The notes: generated by a model not told the origin, from the sequence alone. A DNA stretch of 5,587 bases from JACMME01 sp051005015 (GCA_051005015.1 JBPCJT010000254.1:1-5587); one strand, 5' to 3'; shown: positions 1 to 5,587, counted from the stretch's first letter. Numbers and translations: made by a program.

Positions 1-20
1 TTTTCGGGGAGCCGTGACAT

Positions 21-42
21 GGGCGGTGGGTTGGGGTTGGGG
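21..42 (+). other. Potential G-quadruplex motif
   Basis: Four G-runs of 3, 3, 4 and 4 bases with loops of 4, 2 and 2 nt fit the classical intramolecular quadruplex pattern on the plus strand. It lies about 95 nt past the stop of the kynureninase-like gene and just after GGGGAGCCG at 7-15. The rest of 1-135 shows no gene. Confidence 0.6.
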
Positions 43-72
43 TGAAGCTACTTGGAAACGGCAGGAGGGGCA

Positions 73-88
73 ATCATCATATCATCAT
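73..88. repeat. Tandem 8-mer ATCATCAT
   Basis: Two exact adjacent copies of ATCATCAT lie in the non-coding stretch downstream of the kynureninase-like gene. This is probably simple-sequence slippage with no evident function. Confidence 0.5.
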
Positions 89-135
89 GGCAAGTCCGAG
101 TGTCAGTCTCAAGTGATCAGTGATATATGCCACTG

Positions 136-1326
136 CTATGTCACCATGGCAGTTCGGCCCGCGTGCTTTCGCCACGCGCCGGTTTCAAGCGCTTCATCGA
201 TTGCCGCGACAGCACTTTCAAGCTCATCGTCACTCGTATAGAAGTGCGGGGCCAGCCGGATTCCCGCCTCCGGCCGATAGTCGACCATGATGTTCTGCTC
301 CAGCAGCGCCTGCGCCACCTCATAGGCATGAGGCGCATCGAATGCTACAGTGCCGCCGCGCCGCTCGGAGTCGCGCGGAGCGTGTACCCGGTAGCCGCGT
401 GCATCGGCCATCCCGATGAGCCTTGAAGTTTGTCGCACGCTCTTTGCCCGAACCTCCACTATCCCTGCGGAAGCCAGAATGCGCGGGCCTTCCACCGCCG
501 CATACAGCGCTGGGATCGCCGGAGTACCGTTCAGCCACCGGAAAGCGCCAGTCGCGAAATCCATCTCGGTCTCGAACGCGAAAGGGCGCGAATGCGCCTG
601 CCAGCCGGTGATCGCCGGAGCGTACCGCTCCCGGATTTCCGGCGATACGTACAGGAAGCATCCACCGGGCCCGCCACACAGCCATTTGAGCACACCGCCC
701 GTAAGAAAGTCGGTGCCGTTTCGTTTCACATCCACAGGCATGATCCCCACCGAGTGAAACGCGTCGAGTGCGACAAGCGCGCCCACTTCGTGAGCTCTGC
801 GGCAGATTCGCTCCGCGTCGAGCACGTACGCTGAGCGGAATAGCACGTGTGACACAGCCACCAGCCGCGTGCGCTCGTCTATCGCCTCGATCAGGCGATC
901 GTGGTCGATGCCGATTCCATCATCACTCGGGACCTCAACGATCCGGGCTCCCAGGCGAGTGGCGAGCGCGTCATAAACGTATCGCACCGACGGAAAGTCG
1001 AGAGCTGTGGTGACGATCGCGTCGCGCGGCGCGGTGTAATCCAGCGCCGACACGATGGCGGCTTGCGCGATGGAAACGTTGGGGAACATGACTACGTCGC
1101 CAGCGTCGGCTCCAAGTAGAGGCGCGATCTCGCTGCCGGCTCCAACAGGCATCTCCCACCACCCTTTTGTCCACGCGCGAACGCCCTCTTCGGCCCACAT
1201 TCGAGCGTACTCCGCGAGTCGCTCGGGAACCGTACGCGGCATTGCGCCGAGCGAGTTCGATACGAGGTAGTTGGTGCGCCTGAGAATTGGGAACTCCGCG
1301 CGGAATCGAAGTAGAGGATCGGTCAC
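136..1326 (-). CDS. Kynureninase-like PLP-dependent enzyme (aminotransferase class V fold)
   Basis: This is a 396-residue cytosolic PLP enzyme of fold type I, class V. Kynureninase-like landmarks occur in order: NSLGAMP (24-30), LDFPS (109-113, like the FP[ST] of kynureninases), ALDAFHSVG (186-194, with D188 as the likely pyridine-N aspartate), GVLKWLCGGPGG (211-222, with K214 as the likely Schiff-base lysine), GWQAH (241-245, where kynureninases have GWWGH) and GIRLAP (355-360, with R357 as a likely carboxylate-binding arginine). The length is close to that of bacterial kynureninases. True kynureninase hydrolyses kynurenine to anthranilate, but GWQAH and other deviations leave the substrate open; it could be another C-C lyase, a desulfurase-like enzyme or an epimerase-like member. 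It starts at GTG 1326 with no visible Shine-Dalgarno, 37 nt after the permease stop, which suggests cotranscription. The family is well supported; the exact reaction is not. Confidence 0.85.
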   Translation of the reverse strand: MTDPLLRFRAEFPILRRTNYLVSNSLGAMPRTVPERLAEYARMWAEEGVRAWTKGWWEMPVGAGSEIAPLLGADAGDVVMFPNVSIAQAAIVSALDYTAPRDAIVTTALDFPSVRYVYDALATRLGARIVEVPSDDGIGIDHDRLIEAIDERTRLVAVSHVLFRSAYVLDAERICRRAHEVGALVALDAFHSVGIMPVDVKRNGTDFLTGGVLKWLCGGPGGCFLYVSPEIRERYAPAITGWQAHSRPFAFETEMDFATGAFRWLNGTPAIPALYAAVEGPRILASAGIVEVRAKSVRQTSRLIGMADARGYRVHAPRDSERRGGTVAFDAPHAYEVAQALLEQNIMVDYRPEAGIRLAPHFYTSDDELESAVAAIDEALETGAWRKHAGRTAMVT

Positions 1327-1329
1327 CGT

Positions 1330-1354
1330 GGGGAGCAGGGTGTTGGGAATGGGG
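1330..1354 (+). other. Potential G-quadruplex motif in the operon spacer
   Basis: G-runs of 4, 3, 3 and 4 bases with loops of 4, 4 and 3 nt fill most of the 37-nt spacer between the permease stop and the kynureninase-like start. The G-strand is the template strand of this operon, so the mRNA here is C-rich. It also occupies the place where the downstream gene's ribosome binding site would be. Confidence 0.6.
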
Positions 1355-1363
1355 AGCCGGCGG

Positions 1364-2707
1364 TCACGATGTCGCGCGTCGCTGGGCGGCGGGGAGGCGC
1401 TTACGGTGGGTTAGCGTAACCAGGAAAATAATCGTGGCAATGACCATTACGGCGACAAGAACGCTCCACTCCAAGATAGTGATGGAGGTTAGCATGTACG
1501 CTATCGCGACAATTGCGAGCGGAGCGGCGATGGAGGTGCCGCGGACGCGGTACGATATTCCGCCTATCCGAACGTTCCGGCGGCGCAGCTCCCATGACGC
1601 GGCGCAACAGCCGAGATACAGCAGTAACGCGGCAACATTGGCGATGATCACCAAATGCTCGAAACTTCCGGAAATGGTCAGACCAGCAACAATAAAGAAC
1701 TGAATTACAAGCGCCACATACGGCGTATGGAAGCGCGAATCCACTGCGCTGATCCAGCTCGGCAGAAATCCGTCGCGACTGAATGCGAACAGGGCCCGCG
1801 GGTTCGCGAGCGTCATTCCGCTCAGATTGCCGAATGTGGACACCACCACGCCGACCGCGAGGAGATGTCCGCCCCATGGTCCCATGACTCTGTTGGCGGC
1901 ATCCGCCAGCGGCGTGGTGCTTCCAATGAGATCGGGTCCAAGGATGCCCTGGGCAACCAGCTGGATTGCAATATAGAGCACAGTGACGACTGTCATTGCC
2001 ATGAAAATGGCTTTCGGCACCGCCCGGGCTGGATCCGACACCTCACCGCTCGGCAATAACGCTGCTTCGACACCCGCGAAGGCAAAAATCAACACAATGG
2101 AGGCGCGAGATATGTCCGAGGGCGATGGTGTGGCCTCCCACGTGAGATTCCCCGGATTAATCGCGAATGCGCCCAGGACGATGAGCAGGAGAAGGGGTAT
2201 CAGCTTCAGGATCGTCGTAATCACGTTCAGGCGCGACCCATGGGTGACACCGCGGATGTTGATAGCGGTGAGCAGTGCCAGAATTCCCATCACCAGGGCG
2301 CCTCGTGCTACCCTGGCGCTGAAGAACGGCAGGAGCCTCGCCATGTTGTCGGCAAGGATGGTTGCCACTGCCGCCGACGCGGCGGTGCCAAGCAGCCAGA
2401 GCATGACGCCCGCAAGAAAGCCCGGATAAGCACCGAACGCCGTGTCGATGTACGCATACGGCCCGCCGGTGAGTGGTACCCGGCTCCCTGCATCAGCGAG
2501 GCAGACGACGATCAAGCCCATGGCCACCGCGCAAACAATAAACGCGAGTGGGGCGGCGGCACCGAGTACGCCGGCGATGTCCGGGTTGGATGGAAGGCGG
2601 AAGATGCCGCCACCAATCGTGATATTAACGATGCTGGCGGCGAGCGCCCACGTCCCAACCGCTCGGAGAAGTCCGCCCTCGGAGCCGCGCTGTCGTCCTG
2701 AAGTCAT
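1364..2707 (-). CDS. APC-superfamily amino acid permease
   Basis: This is an inner-membrane amino acid transporter of the APC superfamily, 447 residues from ATG 2707, with hydrophobic segments spread along its length and about 12 membrane spans expected. Family landmarks are GGGIF in the first span (32-36, the unwound substrate-binding segment), SRVPLTGGPYAY (75-86) in the third, FAFAGVE (208-214) in the sixth, and ANPRALFAFSRDGFLP (301-316) followed by a TP motif after the eighth. The C-terminus is basic. The frame stays open to 2815, but that would add 36 residues and overlap the divergent gene. ATG 2707 puts the first span about 20 residues in, as is usual, although no clear ribosome binding site precedes it. 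It is the first gene of a likely operon with the kynureninase-like enzyme, so it may import that enzyme's substrate. The substrate cannot be read from sequence. Confidence 0.9.
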   Translation of the reverse strand: MTSGRQRGSEGGLLRAVGTWALAASIVNITIGGGIFRLPSNPDIAGVLGAAAPLAFIVCAVAMGLIVVCLADAGSRVPLTGGPYAYIDTAFGAYPGFLAGVMLWLLGTAASAAVATILADNMARLLPFFSARVARGALVMGILALLTAINIRGVTHGSRLNVITTILKLIPLLLLIVLGAFAINPGNLTWEATPSPSDISRASIVLIFAFAGVEAALLPSGEVSDPARAVPKAIFMAMTVVTVLYIAIQLVAQGILGPDLIGSTTPLADAANRVMGPWGGHLLAVGVVVSTFGNLSGMTLANPRALFAFSRDGFLPSWISAVDSRFHTPYVALVIQFFIVAGLTISGSFEHLVIIANVAALLLYLGCCAASWELRRRNVRIGGISYRVRGTSIAAPLAIVAIAYMLTSITILEWSVLVAVMVIATIIFLVTLTHRKRLPAAQRRATS

Positions 2708-2792
2708 GAGGCGATGTAAGTAGAATTTGCTTCGAGCGCCAGTGGACCGTGTCGTCATTGCGGCGGCTCGCTTGGTGCGGTAAGGTCCGCTC
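2708..2792. promoter_or_regulatory. Divergent intergenic region
   Basis: These 85 nt must hold the start signals of both the permease operon (leftward) and the patatin-ferredoxin gene (rightward). I found no convincing sigma-70 pair on either strand. The AT-richer patch at 2716-2732 is the likeliest promoter area for the leftward operon. Placement is inferred from gene orientation, not from a motif. Confidence 0.4.
2782..2785 (+). promoter_or_regulatory. Ribosome binding site of the patatin-ferredoxin gene
   Basis: AAGG lies 7 nt before GTG 2793 but 13 nt before the in-frame ATG at 2799, so it favours the GTG start. The choice changes the protein by only two residues. Confidence 0.5.
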
Positions 2793-3896
2793 GTGAAGAT
2801 GAACATTCCGAACAAGATTGCCCTGGTTCTCGGTGGAGGGGGGCTAAAGGGCTTCGCTCACGTTGGAGTGCTGCGTGCACTCGAGGAGCGTGGTGTGCAT
2901 CCGACCGTCATCGCCGGCACCAGCATCGGCGCGCTGATCGCCGCGGCGCGCGCTGGTGGAATGGGCATAGATGAGATGACGGAGCGCGCATCCAGTCTGC
3001 GCCGCCGCGATCTCTTCAGGATCAATCATATCGGGATGTTGCTCGAGCAAACCCGATCTCCTTCGTTCTACCTGGCGGAACCGCTGCGCGAGATGTGCGG
3101 CGATGTTGTACCCCCGGGCACTTTCGATGACTTGAATGCGAAACTTCTCGTGAACACCGTCGACATTGAGCGTGGAACCCAGGTGGTGTGGGGTCTGCCT
3201 GGACTCCGCGATGTACCCGTAGCCGACGCCGTTTATGCCTCTTGCGCGCTACCGGGGGCGTTTCCTCCGGGCTCGGTTGGGGGCCGTAGCTGTGTCGACG
3301 GCGGCACCATTGACAACCTTCCAGTTGCTATCGCCGCGCTCGGGATGAAGGCCGTCATAGCAGTGGATGTCGGAAGCACCGATTTCACCCATGCGCGCGA
3401 CGTGTCATCGCGGGGTTTTGCGCGCATCTATCTCCGCGCCGCAACTCTCATGATGCATACCTTGCAACAACGGCCACTCGCCGATTGGCGAGGTCCTCCA
3501 ACACTTCTCATCCGGCCGCGCGTGGGGCACCATGGATGGTTTGGTTTTGGGCACGCGGACGAGGTGATTGAAGCGGGTTATAAGGCAGCTTCCGACGCGC
3601 TCGATGAGATCGGCAGCGCTCTCGCTGGTCGCGGCGGCGTCTTCCCTCGCCGATTCCTGAACATCGATGTCGATGTCGGGAAATGCATCGGCTGCCGGAC
3701 ATGCGTGGCGCTGGCACCCAGACTGATGCGAATGGACGCCGACAACAAGGCCTACGCGGTCAGCTCGCCCGTGGAGTGGTCGCCGGCAGAGGGAGATTTT
3801 GTGCACCACTGCCCCACGGCCGCGATCACGGCGCGCATGCTCGATGGGCCGGGGATAATCACGACGGTCCCTGACGAGGAGCCCACGGCCGACTAG
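2793..3896 (+). CDS. Patatin-like phospholipase with C-terminal [4Fe-4S] ferredoxin domain
   Basis: This 367-residue protein is a fusion. Residues about 8-275 form a patatin-like serine lipid acyl hydrolase: a Gly-rich oxyanion loop (GGGGLKG, 14-20), the nucleophile elbow GTSIG (42-46, Ser44) and the dyad aspartate in DGG (169-171, Asp169). Residues about 288-350 form a ferredoxin module with CIGCRTC (Cys298, 301, 304), then APRLMRMDADNKAY and HHCPTAAI (Cys340). The spacing matches single-cluster ferredoxins of the Thermotoga type, in which the fourth ligand is the distant Cys-Pro. The residue equivalent to their non-ligand fourth cysteine is Ala308. There is no signal peptide or membrane span, so it is probably cytosolic. 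Stand-alone patatins of this subgroup end near the junction, so the tail is an addition. The reading frame is continuous, so this is not an artefact of two adjacent genes. Start GTG 2793 is set by AAGG at 2782-2785. The substrate and electron partner are unknown. Confidence 0.92.
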   Translation: MKMNIPNKIALVLGGGGLKGFAHVGVLRALEERGVHPTVIAGTSIGALIAAARAGGMGIDEMTERASSLRRRDLFRINHIGMLLEQTRSPSFYLAEPLREMCGDVVPPGTFDDLNAKLLVNTVDIERGTQVVWGLPGLRDVPVADAVYASCALPGAFPPGSVGGRSCVDGGTIDNLPVAIAALGMKAVIAVDVGSTDFTHARDVSSRGFARIYLRAATLMMHTLQQRPLADWRGPPTLLIRPRVGHHGWFGFGHADEVIEAGYKAASDALDEIGSALAGRGGVFPRRFLNIDVDVGKCIGCRTCVALAPRLMRMDADNKAYAVSSPVEWSPAEGDFVHHCPTAAITARMLDGPGIITTVPDEEPTAD

Positions 3897-3947
3897 GCTG
3901 GCCGCCTTAACGCATTCCTCCCCACCAGCCCAACCATGGCTGACATC

Positions 3948-3953
3948 TATACT
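3948..3953 (+). promoter_or_regulatory. Possible -10 element before the methyltransferase-like gene
   Basis: TATACT matches the -10 consensus at five of six positions, in the 148-nt gap after the patatin-ferredoxin gene. No acceptable -35 lies 16-18 nt upstream, so this is weak. If it is used, the leader would be about 85-115 nt. The rest of the gap shows no ORF or convincing hairpin, and readthrough from the patatin gene is an alternative. Confidence 0.2.
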
Positions 3954-4044
3954 GGGGATGCCGCTCCGGGCATCGGCACCACCACATCTTTGCCAAATAT
4001 CGCTGTAGTACTTGCATCATGACCGCAACGATCTACGTTTTGCG

Positions 4045-4842
4045 ATGAAAGATCGGCCTCAGACACAGGATTCGATGCCCCAGCATCAACGTTCGCTCAA
4101 GTACGAGTACGAACTGTACGTGGAGCAGGAGATTGAAGCTTACAAGGAGTCCGTTCCCAGAAACGTGCTCCTGCGAATTGGCGATGAGGCAGTGTCTCTG
4201 ATGGCAGCGGAGCAACAGCTGGCGCTGACCGACATTCTCCTCTGCGATGAGGTGAATCGGATAATACGGAAGCGCATACGCATTCCAAGCCATAGCACCT
4301 GGTGCCGGCGACGGCTCAACTCTCTCAGGGAGTTCAAGCGACCGGAGCGTTGGGGGCTCACGCCGGATGCTGCTATCTGCAGGACAGCGCCCCTGTCCAG
4401 CGAGGGTCGCGTGCTCGTCGCCAATCCTCGTGATGAAGGCTCGGCGATCTACCTGGCCGCGAATGGCTGCGATGTCACCACGGTTGACCCGCAGGAAGAC
4501 ATCGTGGAGAAAATCATTCGGGCCGCGCTGGAAGTGGGTCTTACTGGCAAGGTTCGGGGATTTGTCGCGGATCTTTTGACGTGGGCGCCAGACGTGCCTC
4601 TGAATGCCATCTACTGCGGTTTTGCGGCCTTCAGCCGCCTGTCATTTGCCGAACGGGAGCAGGTGATCGGAGCATTGCAGGGGGCTACGGCGGCCGGAGG
4701 GGTGAACGTCGTCGAGCAGATCGGTGGTACCGACCGCGTCGTAATCCTGCAGCAACTCGAAGCCAGCTATTCCGGCTGGCAGGTGACGGTCGAGCAGAAC
4801 GGCTCGGCGGCTGCAACATTCCTCGCGAAAAAAGTCGCGTAG
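4045..4842 (+). CDS. Degenerate SAM-methyltransferase-like protein with novel N-terminal region
   Basis: This protein has 265 residues from ATG 4045. Residues about 19-104 form a charged, probably helical region that I do not recognise (YELYVEQEIEAY near its start and a basic IIRKRIRI stretch at 73-80). Residues about 120-263 look like a class I Rossmann methyltransferase: strand 1 RVLVANPRDEG (122-132), an acidic end of strand 2 in TVDP (Asp148), VADLL (174-178) as a motif-III-like element, and an amphipathic helix with a Gly-rich turn near 205-219. The usual GxGxG loop is replaced by ANPRDEG, so SAM binding is uncertain; the protein may be a pseudoenzyme or may bind another nucleotide. Starts are ambiguous: TTG 4012, ATG 4045 and ATG 4075 (AGGA 4 nt upstream) are in frame, and none has an ideal ribosome binding site. 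A terminator follows 6 nt after the stop. The patatin gene upstream is separate (148-nt gap). Confidence 0.75.
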   Translation: MKDRPQTQDSMPQHQRSLKYEYELYVEQEIEAYKESVPRNVLLRIGDEAVSLMAAEQQLALTDILLCDEVNRIIRKRIRIPSHSTWCRRRLNSLREFKRPERWGLTPDAAICRTAPLSSEGRVLVANPRDEGSAIYLAANGCDVTTVDPQEDIVEKIIRAALEVGLTGKVRGFVADLLTWAPDVPLNAIYCGFAAFSRLSFAEREQVIGALQGATAAGGVNVVEQIGGTDRVVILQQLEASYSGWQVTVEQNGSAAATFLAKKVA

Positions 4843-4848
4843 CACTTT

Positions 4849-4882
4849 GACACGCCGAAACCGGATTTAAGCGTGTCTTTTT
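4849..4882 (+). terminator. Intrinsic terminator after the methyltransferase-like gene
   Basis: A perfect 7-bp stem GACACGC/GCGTGTC (4849-4855 with 4871-4877) encloses a 15-nt loop and is followed at once by five T. It starts 6 nt after the TAG stop, which supports the gene end and isolates the next unit. Confidence 0.8.
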
Positions 4883-4915
4883 ACGACAGCTTGCCTTTGT
4901 AAATGCGTATCCTAT

Positions 4916-4947
4916 TTCCAAACTCCTTTAATTTCAAAGACTTGGAA
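4916..4947. repeat. Inverted repeat overlapping the -35 of the small-gene promoter
   Basis: TTCCAA (4916-4921) and TTGGAA (4942-4947) form a 6-bp inverted pair, with an inner CTTT/AAAG pair (4926-4929 and 4936-4939). The right arm is the proposed -35 hexamer, so this could be an operator. It sits in an AT-rich patch where such matches arise easily. Confidence 0.3.
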
Positions 4948-4969
4948 GGACAGGTGTGCGTGGTATACT
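4942..4969 (+). promoter_or_regulatory. Sigma-70-like promoter with extended -10
   Basis: The -35 TTGGAA (4942-4947, four of six consensus bases) is separated by 16 nt from the -10 TATACT (4964-4969, five of six). TG occurs one base before the -10, as in extended -10 promoters. The predicted transcript start is near 4976, just after the terminator of the previous gene and about 55 nt before GTG 5031. It is the best promoter candidate in the window. Confidence 0.6.
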
Positions 4970-4994
4970 GCGTGCATACACAGTGGTCTGTCCT
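4947..4994. repeat. Inverted repeat flanking the -10 and transcript start
   Basis: AGGACAG (4947-4953) and CTGTCCT (4988-4994) are perfect 7-bp inverted arms 34 nt apart, bracketing the -10 box and the predicted start. They could be operator half-sites or a coincidence. Confidence 0.3.
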
Positions 4995-5018
4995 CGACCG
5001 TTCCGGGGACCCGAACAT

Positions 5019-5023
5019 GGGAG
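5019..5023 (+). promoter_or_regulatory. Ribosome binding site of the 50-residue protein gene
   Basis: GGGAG lies 7 nt before GTG 5031, which is ideal spacing. It selects this start over the upstream in-frame GTG at 4956, which falls inside the predicted promoter. Confidence 0.6.
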
Positions 5024-5030
5024 TCTGCTC

Positions 5031-5183
5031 GTGGCTGCGATTCGTCGGAAGGCTGATGAGGAACCGGTTGGCATAGTGATTTCACGTGGTTCTCATGAAG
5101 AACCAGTGCCGGCGTTCCAGGCGTATGTGTGGAGCTCTGCGCCGGAAACGCGTGCGCCTCTGGCCGAGTCGAAGGCTGCTTAA
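5031..5183 (+). CDS. Small protein of unknown function, 50 residues
   Basis: I do not recognise this protein. From GTG 5031 it has 50 residues: a short basic start (IRRKA), a beta-like core PVGIVISRG (12-20) and AFQAYVW (28-34), and an Ala/Pro/Glu-rich tail ending in SKAA. It has no cysteine, no signal peptide and no membrane span, and is slightly acidic overall. Evidence that it is real is mainly contextual: its own promoter, a GGGAG ribosome binding site at ideal spacing, and a strong terminator 21 nt after the stop, all between two other transcription units. The frame extends upstream to GTG 4956 (75 residues), but that start would precede the predicted transcript start. An untranslated RNA made from the same unit is the alternative. 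Confidence 0.55.
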   Translation: MAAIRRKADEEPVGIVISRGSHEEPVPAFQAYVWSSAPETRAPLAESKAA

Positions 5184-5203
5184 CGAGTAGCTCTCGTGGG
5201 CGC

Positions 5204-5243
5204 AAAGGGCGGGGTGCCGATATGCTTCGGTACCCCGTTCTTT
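5204..5243 (+). terminator. Strong intrinsic terminator, possibly bidirectional
   Basis: An 11-bp stem (5210-5220 with 5227-5237, one G-T pair, loop TATGCT) can be extended to 17 bp by AAAGGG (5204-5209) pairing with TTCTTT (5238-5243) through two further G-T pairs. A T-rich run follows the core stem on the plus strand and an A-run precedes it, so it could also stop minus-strand transcription. It closes the small-gene unit and insulates the next gene. Confidence 0.75.
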
Positions 5244-5280
5244 CTGTATACGGGTATGACGCTTGCTTCTCTGAGTGACG

Positions 5281-5587
5281 ATGCAAGAGACATTCGAGGC
5301 CTGGGAGGGAGAGAGGCGCGATCTTCTCGCGCGGCGCATCTCCGACCTGGGCTTGTCCATCAGGGGAACGCTGGTCGAAACGTTAGTCGCGCAGTTGTAC
5401 GAGGAGCTGGCGGCGGCGGGCGTTGCCTTTCGTCCACCGGTCTACCTCAGCGACCAGTGGGGCTGCCCCGACGATACTCCCCTGATTGGCGTCCCGTGCT
5501 ACCTCGCCGAGCCTCGCCTGTCGCGGATAGAAGAGGAGGAAGCAGGCGAAGTTGAAGGCGAGCTGGACGTCATGCGCTACCTGAGAC
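5281..5587 (+). CDS. Putative zinc-binding metallopeptidase family protein, N-terminal part
   Basis: The frame is open from ATG 5281 to the window end (102 codons visible, 3' end missing). An in-frame TGA at 5272-5274 limits the start to GTG 5275 or ATG 5281. Visible landmarks are ISDLGLSIRGT (20-30), a helix with AQLYEELAAAGVAFRPPVYLSD (37-58), WGCPDDTPLIGVPCYLAEPRL (60-80) and an acidic EEEEAGEVEGE stretch (83-93). From memory this pattern matches a conserved bacterial family of putative zinc metallopeptidases, in which the acidic stretch is followed within about 20 residues by RHEAGH, the HExxH zinc site. That site lies beyond the window, so catalytic competence cannot be judged. No signal peptide is visible. 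A strong terminator lies 38 nt upstream, so it needs its own promoter; I see only weak candidates between 5244 and 5280. Confidence 0.75.
   Translation, partial: MQETFEAWEGERRDLLARRISDLGLSIRGTLVETLVAQLYEELAAAGVAFRPPVYLSDQWGCPDDTPLIGVPCYLAEPRLSRIEEEEAGEVEGELDVMRYLR

Noticed and set aside
118..135. CAGTG/CACTG hairpin just past the kynureninase-like stop as a terminator
   Set aside because: It has a 5-bp stem with an 8-nt loop and no T-run in the direction of transcription; too weak to call.
3405..3809. Minus-strand 134-codon open frame
   Set aside because: It lies fully inside the patatin-ferredoxin gene, whose catalytic and cluster motifs establish the coding frame.
2793..3896. Patatin as an effector of a CBASS-type anti-phage system
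   Set aside because: Patatin effectors occur in CBASS, but no nucleotidyltransferase cyclase or accessory gene is nearby, and the ferredoxin tail is not a known feature of those effectors.
3896..3930. GGCTGG/CCAGCC pair after the patatin-ferredoxin stop as a terminator
   Set aside because: The stem is only 6 bp with a 23-nt loop and no T-run follows, so it does not meet the pattern of an intrinsic terminator.
4956..5030. Upstream GTG start giving a 75-residue version of the small protein
   Set aside because: GTG 4956 lies inside the predicted promoter spacer, before the likely transcript start, while GTG 5031 has a well-spaced GGGAG.
4912..5286. Minus-strand 124-codon open frame
   Set aside because: It is antisense to the promoter, small gene and terminator, has no recognisable domain, and its start lies beyond the strong terminator hairpin. 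It is most likely a shadow frame in GC-rich DNA.
5196..5555. Plus-strand 119-codon open frame
   Set aside because: It starts at the terminator hairpin, is Arg/Gly-rich as out-of-frame GC-rich DNA typically is, and overlaps the frame from 5281 that carries family motifs.

Overview
The window is GC-rich, gene-dense bacterial chromosome with short spacers and several GTG starts. Protein style and the G-rich intergenic tracts suggest Gemmatimonadota or an Acidobacteriota-like soil bacterium, but this is a weak inference because no rRNA or lineage marker is present. I see no mobile element, CRISPR array, tRNA or rRNA.

Left half, minus strand: an APC-superfamily amino acid permease (about 2707 to 1364) is followed after 37 nt by a kynureninase-like, class V fold PLP enzyme (1326 to 136). 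The order and spacing suggest a two-gene operon for amino acid uptake and catabolism. A four-run G-tract motif lies in the spacer between the two genes and a second lies downstream of the enzyme gene. Both have the 9-mer GGGGAGCCG next to them.

Centre, plus strand: an 85-nt divergent spacer separates the permease from the most unusual gene of the window. It is a patatin-type serine lipid acyl hydrolase (2793 to 3896) with a C-terminal single-cluster ferredoxin module carrying all four cysteines expected for a [4Fe-4S] cluster. After a short gap comes a protein with an unrecognised N-terminal region and a degenerate Rossmann methyltransferase-like C-terminal domain (about 4045 to 4842). It ends in a clear hairpin-plus-U terminator.

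Right part, plus strand: 4843 to 5243 looks like a self-contained small transcription unit. It has an extended -10 promoter with inverted repeats around it, a GGGAG ribosome binding site, a 50-residue protein of unknown function (5031 to 5183) and a strong intrinsic terminator. The window then enters a new gene (5281 onward, cut by the window edge) that resembles the N-terminus of a conserved putative zinc metallopeptidase family. The cut falls just before the expected HExxH motif.

The transporter and PLP enzyme probably work together. I cannot link the other genes to one pathway from this sequence alone. The best candidates for something undescribed are the patatin-ferredoxin fusion and the isolated 50-residue gene.
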